Shown here: positions 57,989 through 64,000 of the stretch, piece after piece
Layout: each line of letters opens with the position of its first letter
How positions within the stretch are numbered: the stretch's first letter is position 1
From: JASLMY01 sp965226475
Lineage (GTDB): Bacteria; Pseudomonadota; Alphaproteobacteria; GCA-2731375
Length of the DNA: 64,000 nucleotides
Direction: 5' to 3'
NCBI GenBank assembly: GCA_965226475.1
Contig: CBDDDJ010000004.1
Span: 1,178,001 to 1,242,000 of the forward strand
Program-made: the position numbers and the translations under genes
The notes under the pieces: model-generated
The model's database searches: none
Seen by the model: the letters and a program-made list of their open reading frames with translations, nothing else
Told to the model about the DNA's origin: nothing

Positions 57989-58228
57989 ATGTCCAAAATA
58001 ATTCTCGCGTTGTGCTGCGCGGCTGCGGTCGCCGGCTGCGCCCCTTCTACATCCACAAACTTCCTGCCCACAAGCGATGTCGCCACGGGCCAGTCAACCA
58101 GCATGGACCTTGCCGATTGCCGTTTGAGAGCAATGCGAGAAGTACCGCGCGGCGCCCTGACGACTCTGTATATGCGGGAAAGTTATGCGACCACTTGCAT
58201 GGTGGCTAAGGGGTACAGGATGGAATAG
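57989..58228 (+). CDS. Small lipoprotein, transposon cargo
   Basis: The 79-residue product has a lipoprotein signal peptide (MSKIILALCCAAAVAGCAPS, lipobox VAGC with the lipidated Cys at 17) and a short soluble part (SMDLADCRLRAMREVPRG, then ATTCMVAKGYRME) containing two further cysteines. The AxCMxAKGY ending resembles small lipoproteins of unknown function in proteobacteria. ATG 57989 follows GGAGATCCCGGAA. It lies inside the transposase-less element near its right end. Confidence 0.65.
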   Translation: MSKIILALCCAAAVAGCAPSTSTNFLPTSDVATGQSTSMDLADCRLRAMREVPRGALTTLYMRESYATTCMVAKGYRME

Positions 58229-58279
58229 GCGACATGGACGACGCGATCTTTTGGTTGTCAACTACTCTTTATAAGTCCC

Positions 58280-58288
58280 GAGACGAAG
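58280..58288 (+). repeat. 9-bp target site duplication, right copy
   Basis: GAGACGAAG directly follows the right terminal repeat and equals the left copy at 56018-56026. Confidence 0.85.
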
Positions 58289-58321
58289 GGGGGGGCGGCT
58301 CAAAATGAGCCCCCCCCTTCG
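58284..58321 (-). terminator. Strong hairpin, possible end of the phage head operon
   Basis: CGAAGGGGGG pairs with CCCCCCTTCG and GGCTCA with TGAGCC around an AA loop, leaving a 3-base bulge. It lies about 150 bases beyond the portal stop in the direction of the operon. There is no T-run, so termination would not be of the standard type. 58322-58465 has no gene. Confidence 0.4.
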
Positions 58322-58465
58322 TGTGACGCCGGACGCGGGTGCGACCCGGCGCTCGGAAGGAAACCGGGCCGCGCCCTAATCCGGCCGGACCGGGTGGGAA
58401 ACCGGCCGAACCTCTATTCCGCGATCAAGAGCCGGCGCGGCCGGTCGCAGTCCGGGCAGACTTGG

Positions 58466-59518
58466 TCATTCGTCATCCGCCACCATCAGCCCGGACAGCG
58501 TCGCCGCCTTGGCCAAATCCATGCCAGCGCCGACCATCGATTGAAATGCCCTTGCTCTGGAGGCGACGTCGCTTGCTCTCAGCTCGTCCCAATCGAGCGC
58601 GACGTCGGCCTCCAGCTTCGCCGCCAGCTCCGCGACCACCAGCCTGCCGAGAGGCGCCACGGTCGCAAACAAAAGCTGTCTCCATGCTTCTCGGTCAGCG
58701 GTTCCGTTCGGATTCGAAGAAAACAAAACCGGCGGAACGCCGCACGCGCCCAGGACCTCGCGGGTGGCGATCTCATGCAACGCCACCAACGCGGCCGGGG
58801 GATCGGCACCGATTCGCCGGGCGATCCAGCCATCGTTGGAGCCGGCCGCGCCTGGCGCCATCGATTGCTGAGTTTCAACCGTGGCCAGTTGACCCTTGAG
58901 CTTTTTAAGATCGCCCTTGAGCAATTCGATCGTCGGATCATCGCCGGGCACCGGCAATGGAAGCAGGGAACCACGCGGGCCGCTCGACTCGTCGGCCAAG
59001 GCAGCAGCGGTTTCAGCCGAAAGCCTTCCGGCCATCCGCGCGACTTGAAGGGGCCCCACGCCGCGCCAGGGCGTTTCGGGATCGGTCGCATAGGTGAGAT
59101 GAACCACCCCGGACGCCGGCAGATCGTTGAAGGTGTGCAGCTCGCCCGGGCCGGTTGCCGTCACCCGATAAACCCATTGGTCCGGGTCGGCGCCGCCGTA
59201 AACATCGTGGCTGGACGCCGGCAGGAGCTTCACTTTGCCGTCGACCACCACGATGGCAAACACGATTTCGCCACGGCGGATCAGGGAACGCCCGATCAGC
59301 GCCATGCAAGCAGGGCTCAAGGCGCCCCGCATGGCATCCGGGGCGTCGACCTGGGCCGCCGCGAACGCGCGCCCCACGACGCCCGTGGCGGCCTCCAACG
59401 CGCTTGAAGCGGTCGAGGTGATCGCCTGCCCGGACGCCTGCCCGGCCAGAACCTCGATCAAGGCGGAGGTATAGCTGCTGTCCGCGCGCGTCTCTCGCGC
59501 CTGCCAGGGCCACCTCAT
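58466..59518 (-). CDS. Phage portal protein (HK97-like)
   Basis: The portal forms the twelve-fold ring through which DNA enters the head. ATG 59518 overlaps the upstream stop by ATGA. The 350 residues include the portal core features VYRVTATGPGELHTF, DLPASGVVHLTYATDPETPWRGVGPLQVAR (key part WRGVGPLQVAR), SNDGWIARRIGADP and the C-terminal VLGACGVPPVLFSSNPNGTADREAWRQLL (key part CGVPPVLFSSNPNGTADREA). It is the last gene of the head operon, an unusual place since portal normally comes directly after the terminase. Confidence 0.88.
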   Translation of the reverse strand: MRWPWQARETRADSSYTSALIEVLAGQASGQAITSTASSALEAATGVVGRAFAAAQVDAPDAMRGALSPACMALIGRSLIRRGEIVFAIVVVDGKVKLLPASSHDVYGGADPDQWVYRVTATGPGELHTFNDLPASGVVHLTYATDPETPWRGVGPLQVARMAGRLSAETAAALADESSGPRGSLLPLPVPGDDPTIELLKGDLKKLKGQLATVETQQSMAPGAAGSNDGWIARRIGADPPAALVALHEIATREVLGACGVPPVLFSSNPNGTADREAWRQLLFATVAPLGRLVVAELAAKLEADVALDWDELRASDVASRARAFQSMVGAGMDLAKAATLSGLMVADDE

Positions 59519-59859
59519 GACGTTACCTCGCCTTCGCCTTCGCATTCGATCCGAAGGAAGCGCCTGCGAGCGTCCCGCTCCCGGACTTGTTCCACAATGT
59601 TGGTGGCATCGAGGGTCGCGTCGCCTTCGAGCACGAAGATTTGGCTCGCGGTCGCCTCGGCGATCTCCCGGCGCCAGCGGATGATGTAAGTTCGGGCGGC
59701 GGTGTCGAGCTGCCCGCCGGCCTGCGCCGCGTCTAGCAGCGAAGCATCAAGCCGAGTCGCCCAGACCGGCCAATCCGTTGTCAGATTTTCCGCCTCTCCG
59801 AAATTGTTGAAGTCCGCGACGATGCGCCGGACGATGATTCGGCGGTCGAGCACCGGCAT
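59515..59859 (-). CDS. Putative head-tail adaptor / head closure protein
   Basis: The 114-residue product (MPVLDRRIIVRRIVADFNNFGEAEN) is small and beta-rich. By size, position and the VWATRLDASLLDAAQAGGQ segment it fits the head-completion/adaptor proteins that bind below the portal. Sequence evidence is modest. It starts three bases after the connector gene stop and overlaps the portal start by ATGA. Confidence 0.5.
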   Translation of the reverse strand: MPVLDRRIIVRRIVADFNNFGEAENLTTDWPVWATRLDASLLDAAQAGGQLDTAARTYIIRWRREIAEATASQIFVLEGDATLDATNIVEQVRERDARRRFLRIECEGEGEVTS

Positions 59860-59862
59860 CAG

Positions 59863-60318
59863 CTACGCCCCCCAGCGGAGAACGCCGCCATCCCGAACGA
59901 CCACGGTTCCATCGGCGAACGTGATTTGGAGCCCCTGCGGCACCCAATCGATCCCGATCACCGGATTATCCACGCTGCCCCTCGACTGTAGCCGCGAAGC
60001 CGCCGCAACGGCATCGCCTGTCGAGCCGGCGCGGATCACCCGATAGGGCAAGAGGATCATCGCCGCGCCCGAGCTGCGCAGCGCGTCCGCGTACATCGTC
60101 CCCCGGCCGGCGTTGGGCTGGTCGAATATATATGCGCTAAGACGAATAATAGCTTCCTCGACAACCGCGTCCGGGGCATCGTCGAAGGCATCGCCAAGGT
60201 GCCGGGCGACGGCCACCGTGGCGTAGGACAGCAGCCGCGTGGCCTCGGCGGTTTCCTCGGCCGAGTCGCCGAGGCGCAGCGCCCCGGATAGCTCGGCTTG
60301 GGTCAAGGTTACAGGCAT
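59863..60318 (-). CDS. Head-tail connector protein (gp6-like)
   Basis: The 151-residue protein begins MPVTLTQAELSGALRLG and has the helical gp6/connector pattern AEATRLLSYATVAVARHL and DAVVEEAIIRLSAYIFDQP, followed by a linker and a C-terminal part ending FADGTVVVRDGGVLRWGA. Connectors of this type dock onto the portal and prepare it for tail joining. It overlaps the end of the protease gene by 10 bases. Confidence 0.7.
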   Translation of the reverse strand: MPVTLTQAELSGALRLGDSAEETAEATRLLSYATVAVARHLGDAFDDAPDAVVEEAIIRLSAYIFDQPNAGRGTMYADALRSSGAAMILLPYRVIRAGSTGDAVAAASRLQSRGSVDNPVIGIDWVPQGLQITFADGTVVVRDGGVLRWGA

Positions 60319-60983
60319 CGCCGCACCCTCAGCACGGCCGGCGCGGGGAAGTCTGCCGCCCGCAAATCGACGTCGGTTTCGGTGTAGGCGGGCCGGGTGA
60401 CCAAAGACAGCTCGTAGAGCACCGCTTGTCGGATCACGCGCACCTGGACGGCCGAATTGCCCGGCTCGGGTTCAAGGCCCTCGGCATCCGGCACGACGTC
60501 GCGAGGCGGGACCCGGAACCCCGGGGAGACGCCGCCGACCAGGCCGGCCCGGATCATGGCAACCGTATCGCGCATGTAGCTCGGCATCTCGTCTTCGGCG
60601 GGAAGATCCACCTCAAACTCGATTGCCTCGTTGGTGCTGGTGATCTTCGCGGTGCCGGACTTCATGTCGCCAAGCGGCTTGTCAAACGAATGCCCGCTCA
60701 GAACATGGACGTTCCGCCGCTCCAATTCCTGCCGTAGCAGCTCGGCGCGCGCACGCTCCAAAGCCTTGTTCGCGATGGCGGCGTACTCGGTCTGAACCTG
60801 CTGGAACGCCCGGAGCTGCCAGCCGAAAGCGTCGCCGGCAATGCGCTCTTTTCGGGTCCGGCCACGGTCGGAAACCGTCGCCATTTTATCCCCGGCGCCT
60901 TGCGAGTAGCGGAACCGCCCGCCTAGACGCCGCCCCCGAACACGAATTTCCAGCTCGGCGGGCCAGTATGCCCGCGTCTCCAT
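60309..60983 (-). CDS. HK97-family prohead protease
   Basis: This serine protease trims the capsid scaffold during head maturation. The 224 residues show the catalytic His in VLSGHSFDKPLGDMKSG and the catalytic Ser in VLYELSLVTRPAYTETDV, with GLVGGVSPGFRVPP between. It starts nine bases after the capsid gene stop. The order capsid-then-protease is the reverse of most HK97-type phages. Confidence 0.88.
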   Translation of the reverse strand: METRAYWPAELEIRVRGRRLGGRFRYSQGAGDKMATVSDRGRTRKERIAGDAFGWQLRAFQQVQTEYAAIANKALERARAELLRQELERRNVHVLSGHSFDKPLGDMKSGTAKITSTNEAIEFEVDLPAEDEMPSYMRDTVAMIRAGLVGGVSPGFRVPPRDVVPDAEGLEPEPGNSAVQVRVIRQAVLYELSLVTRPAYTETDVDLRAADFPAPAVLRVRRCL

Positions 60984-60992
60984 GGCATCGCC

Positions 60993-62228
60993 CTACGCAA
61001 CAAACTTCAAGCGGGCGAAATTGGACGGCCGGGGGAGTCCGAAATTCCAGAAATAGTTGAGGGTCAGCACGACCTCGCCCTTGGCCGCGCTTGTGTAGGG
61101 GTCGCGGATCAGTTCGGCCGAGTCCCATACTGGCGCGACGCCGGCCCCGTCGATGCCACGGCCGCGCCCGACGAAGGCGCCGAAGGCGTTGGCCGCGGTG
61201 ACGCCGCTGATATCTCCACGGACGCCCCAGGCCATGCCGGACGCCATCAAGAATTGAGCGATGGTCTGGTTCTCGGCGGAGCTGTTGGCAACCGTGGTCA
61301 TCCACAGCGTGTTCGCGCCGACGCTGGCGACGATCCGAAGATCGCTGGCGCCCTCGGCGTGCTTCCCGTCGATCAGCTCGACCAGCGCTTGCAGGGTGTC
61401 AGGGCCCTTGACCTTGGCGGCTTGGGTGATCGTCTTTTCGACCACGCTTGCGGCGGTCTGCAAGCCGGTGATATCGGCCGTCGTACCGGTCGCACCCGCG
61501 TCGCCCTCGAAGATCGCCAAATCCACCGCGTCCATGAGGCCCATGCGCAGGTCGCGCGTGATCGCTTCCTCCAGCCCCGGGAGCCGCAGATCGTCCTCCC
61601 GGGAGAAGATCGCGTGAATGGCGTTGCGGGTCGGCTTCAATTCCGTAACGCCGATTGTCCAGGTCGCCGCCGCCACCGCTTCGGTGCGCCCGCGCTGGAC
61701 GCCCGAGCCGCCGGCCGTGGTGACGGGATATGCCGCGATCCCGGTCCCGACCGAACGGAACGACACGCCGACGCGCGCCGCCGAGGAAGTCGCGAACAAG
61801 CGATCCAACCACGCTTGCTGCGCCGCCCCCGCGTCGGCGTCCGTGGTTTTGCGAGTTTCGAGGGGAGGCGCCAACATTTCGAGCGGGAAACGATTCGCCG
61901 GGATGCCGATGGCGTCGTTGTATTCGCCCTCGGCGCCGGTCGCGCCGCGCATTTGCAGCGCCGCGCCGGCGTACTCGCCGAAGCTGATACGCTCGCGCAG
62001 GGAGCGCAGCTCGCGGCCCTCGGCATCGTCGCCGTCGTTGGGCGTAACGGTCGGGTCGGCCTCGGCGACGATCGCCGCCCGAGTCTCGACCTCCAGGTTC
62101 TGCATGGTGGTGGTCAACTCAGACATGGAAACCCGTTGCTCGTCGTTCAATTCGTCCAGAGCGAGGAGCGTATTGAGCGACTGGCGGGTTTCAGACTGGC
62201 GGAGTTGAAGCCGTTGCAGCGGTGTCAT
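60993..62228 (-). CDS. Phage major capsid protein (HK97 fold)
   Basis: The 411-residue protein has an N-terminal helical scaffold-like delta domain (MTPLQRLQLRQSETRQSLNT, then TTTMQNLEVETRAAIVAEA), a linker around residue 100 where cleavage would occur, and the HK97-fold body (LKPTRNAIHAIFSREDDLRLPG, AITRDLRMGLMDAVDLAIFEGD, and AELIRDPYTSAAKGEVVLTL). The ending WNFGLPRPSNFARLKFVA is typical. The gap 62229-62319 upstream probably holds its ribosome site and possibly a promoter. Confidence 0.88.
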   Translation of the reverse strand: MTPLQRLQLRQSETRQSLNTLLALDELNDEQRVSMSELTTTMQNLEVETRAAIVAEADPTVTPNDGDDAEGRELRSLRERISFGEYAGAALQMRGATGAEGEYNDAIGIPANRFPLEMLAPPLETRKTTDADAGAAQQAWLDRLFATSSAARVGVSFRSVGTGIAAYPVTTAGGSGVQRGRTEAVAAATWTIGVTELKPTRNAIHAIFSREDDLRLPGLEEAITRDLRMGLMDAVDLAIFEGDAGATGTTADITGLQTAASVVEKTITQAAKVKGPDTLQALVELIDGKHAEGASDLRIVASVGANTLWMTTVANSSAENQTIAQFLMASGMAWGVRGDISGVTAANAFGAFVGRGRGIDGAGVAPVWDSAELIRDPYTSAAKGEVVLTLNYFWNFGLPRPSNFARLKFVA

Positions 62229-62319
62229 TGGGGTCTCCCTCGATACGTTTCAGAAATTGCGATCGCAACTCTCATCAGTATCGAAGGCGCACCCGGCGAG
62301 CCCGGTCCGCACCGCAAAG

Positions 62320-62601
62320 CTAGTATAAGTTGGCCCGTCTTACAAGCGCCTGCCATTCCGCCTGTTCTCTGGAGACAGGGCGTCTATTCTCCGCCGCCGT
62401 CTTGCGGATGTGACAACCTCTGCAAAGCGTTTGCAGGTTCGCCACGTTAAAGGGATCACGGCCGGCCGGGTCGATGTGATCGACTTCCAATCTTCCTGGC
62501 CGGCCACATTTCCGGCACCGCCAGCCGTCCCGATCGAGCACGGCGCGGCGCACCCGATACCAGCGCCGGGCATGGACCCGAGAGACATGATTGCGACTCA
62601 C
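62320..62601 (-). CDS. HNH endonuclease
   Basis: The 93-residue protein has the HNH core: two CxxC zinc pairs (CRKCGRPG, CRGCH), LEVDHIDPAGRDPFNVANLQTLC with the catalytic His in VDHI, and the final RGCHIRKT. HNH proteins next to terminase genes assist packaging in many phages and in capsid-encoding satellites. ATG 62601 overlaps the terminase stop by ATGA. Confidence 0.9.
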   Translation of the reverse strand: MSRNHVSRVHARRWYRVRRAVLDRDGWRCRKCGRPGRLEVDHIDPAGRDPFNVANLQTLCRGCHIRKTAAENRRPVSREQAEWQALVRRANLY

Positions 62602-64000
62602 CCGACCAACCCCAAATAGGCACCCCTGCCGCGTGGCTTGGCGAGGTAACGCCCCAGCGAGCCCGCCGCCAGGGTCAAAGCCGCTGCGACATCATCCCGG
62701 CCGGTGTTGTTGTTGGGGTCCATTTTCACGAGTCTTGTGCTGCCTTGATCGTCGTTCTTGACCATCGCCACGGCGAGGGACGCTATGAGCAGCGGTCGCG
62801 AGGCGACGGCCGGCACGATAGGACCGTCGAGAAAAAGCCGTCGCAGGGAGCGAATATCTTCGCTCGCTTCCGACCATCGTGTCACCCGGGGCACGACTTG
62901 AATCCCCCGGGCATGGTCGAGCAATTCGGCCAGACGAAAGCGGTCGCAGATAATATGGTCTGGTGCGCCCCATGCGGCCCGCACCGCGTCCAGCAACAAC
63001 GGCACCGGGGGGACCCGCAGGCCCTCGGCGATGTGCAACATCCCAGCGTCTACCAAACGCTGATAGGTTGCCTTCGGAACCCGATCGCGCCGCTCTTGAG
63101 CCTCTATCGAGGGGACGCCTGGCGCCACCGCGATAGCCTCGCATCGGCCGCTCGACCACAAGGCGACGGCCGCAGACCAAGCCCGGCCGCCGCCAAGATC
63201 GATCCCGACGATTGGCCGGCCATCCGGGGCCGGCACGTCGCGAGCACAGGCCGCGTTGAAATCCGCGACGCTCAACAGCATCGTCGACTCGTCGGCTGTC
63301 GGAATATTCAACCTATAGGAGAGTAATCTGGCCTTCAACCGGCTGTCCGCCCGGGCCGCGTCGCGTTCCTCTATCAGCTTCGCCCGGAACGCGGGGGAGA
63401 TATCGGTGAGCGGATTGCAGCGACGGATTTCCGGCCACAAATCCCACTTGTCGGGATCGCCCCTGAGCGCCTGGACGTAGGTAGACCGGCGCGAGCCGTC
63501 GCTGACAAGATTATGCCACCATCCGCCCGTGGCAGGCGCCATGGTGCCGATCAAAATCACCCGCAAGGGACTGTCTGGTTTTCCCTGAGCTGTCATGGCC
63601 GCGTCGTACATCAACTGCCCGCCGACCGTTTCGTATGAGCCGGGTTCGTCCATGACCCAAAGCGGGACTCCGACAACCCCCATGGCTCTTTTCCCCGAGC
63701 TGGAAATCACCCTGAGCCGGGTATTGTCCCGCTTGTCCGTGATCCCGATCCGCGTGGCGCTGTCGAGAAATCTGTAGTGGCCGGTCGCTTCCAGCCAAAA
63801 TCGAATCGGGCGATATGTGAGCCGCGCCTGTTCGATAGATGCTGCCCCTAAAAGTACCTCCGCGCCCGGGACGTGTAGAGGATCGCCGGGCGTCAGGGAG
63901 CGCGCCAGAATATGTGCGGCAAGGTGAGTCTTCCCGTTGCCCCTTGGGGCGGACCAAATCGCCGTATCGATCCCCGGCGCGAGCGCCGAGCGGATAAACC
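62598..64000 (-). CDS. Terminase large subunit (start outside window)
   Basis: TerL is the packaging motor and nuclease. The frame is open to the right edge of the window: reading inward from 63998 it begins FIRSALAPGIDTAIWSA and includes Walker A SAPRGNGKTHLAA, then Walker B PLWVMDEPGSYE, the coupling region LRVILIGTMAPATGGWW, and the nuclease Asp in GRPIVGIDLGGGRAWSA and DHIICDRFRLAEL. The shorter frame starting at 63710 is an internal methionine. The first gene-proximal residues and any small terminase lie beyond the window. Confidence 0.9.
   Translation of the reverse strand, partial: FIRSALAPGIDTAIWSAPRGNGKTHLAAHILARSLTPGDPLHVPGAEVLLGAASIEQARLTYRPIRFWLEATGHYRFLDSATRIGITDKRDNTRLRVISSSGKRAMGVVGVPLWVMDEPGSYETVGGQLMYDAAMTAQGKPDSPLRVILIGTMAPATGGWWHNLVSDGSRRSTYVQALRGDPDKWDLWPEIRRCNPLTDISPAFRAKLIEERDAARADSRLKARLLSYRLNIPTADESTMLLSVADFNAACARDVPAPDGRPIVGIDLGGGRAWSAAVALWSSGRCEAIAVAPGVPSIEAQERRDRVPKATYQRLVDAGMLHIAEGLRVPPVPLLLDAVRAAWGAPDHIICDRFRLAELLDHARGIQVVPRVTRWSEASEDIRSLRRLFLDGPIVPAVASRPLLIASLAVAMVKNDDQGSTRLVKMDPNNNTGRDDVAAALTLAAGSLGRYLAKPRGRGAYLGLVG

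Larger units (their letters stand above)
56027..58279. mobile_element. Transposase-less IS1595-like element carrying small genes and an IS30
   Basis: The ends are 24-bp perfect inverted repeats (GGGACTTATAAAGAGTAG at 56027, its complement ending at 58279) flanked by a 8-9 bp direct repeat. The terminal pattern GGG-CTTATA...TTGAC resembles the IS1595-type element at 24466. Without the inserted IS30 it is about 780 bp. It carries a 41-residue gene, a 27-residue membrane peptide (now split) and a lipoprotein gene, but no transposase of its own family. Confidence 0.82.

Overview
The window is GC-rich (clearly above 60% by eye) and reads as an alphaproteobacterial chromosome, probably from the Rhodospirillales/Kiloniellales side. 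The markers are CpdR, the RpoH sigma factor with its QKKLFF-type region, the yicC-gmk pair, rluD, and an MPN+ peptidase next to a small one-helix membrane protein. It mixes a few intact housekeeping and catabolic segments with a very large amount of mobile and decaying DNA. Several genes are broken by single stop codons or one-base shifts. Either the genome is eroding, for example in a host-associated lineage, or the assembly has local errors.

Layout. 1-16 kb is metabolic: a luciferase-like oxidoreductase, an inositol catabolism cluster (iolE, iolD, divergent iolG), a methyltransferase, a PLP decarboxylase, a broken SAM-cyclase-AAA-TPR gene coupled to a broken TauD-type dioxygenase, an orphan ABC ATPase, a broken serine hydrolase and acsA. 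16-21 kb holds a Xre/RES toxin-antitoxin pair, half of an MFS transporter, an internally deleted IS21 copy and a truncated LEPR-XLL surface-type protein. 21-35 kb is a mobile-element graveyard: an IS21, a serine recombinase split by an IS1595-type transposon that carries its own cargo, a MITE pair, a large inverted repeat, an IS3, and defence-like genes (Abi-alpha, a truncated PD-(D/E)XK-like protein). 35-41 kb has an unknown protein, an IS21 joining a recD2 head to a topB tail, a UPF0149/SEC-C protein and an HU-like protein. 42-48 kb has a ParB-methyltransferase/DUF5681 operon and a DUF3489-DUF2924-recombinase operon, ending at tRNA-Gln and tRNA-Val. 48-56 kb is an IS5 followed by the core segment (cpdR, gmk, yicC, rpoH, rluD, small membrane protein, MPN+ peptidase, threonine aldolase, tRNA-Glu). 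56-64 kb is a nested transposon followed by a leftward phage head operon (terL, HNH, capsid, protease, connector, adaptor, portal) with no tail genes before the tRNA.

Three things look most worth following. First, the 2.5-kb IS1595-type element at 24466-27003 has perfect terminal repeats and an 8-bp target duplication, and carries a SLATT-type two-helix membrane protein plus two copies of a hairpin motif, each directly upstream of a cargo gene. Second, the head-only phage module next to tRNA-Glu could be part of a capsid-encoding satellite. Third, families of short dispersed elements recur in the window: TTCCCTGT iterons behind recombinases, a TTGYCAAGTTAAC MITE, a REP-like palindrome, and the ends of an integrase-core IS.

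All calls rest on reading the sequence and recalling protein families. No database or structure search was run.
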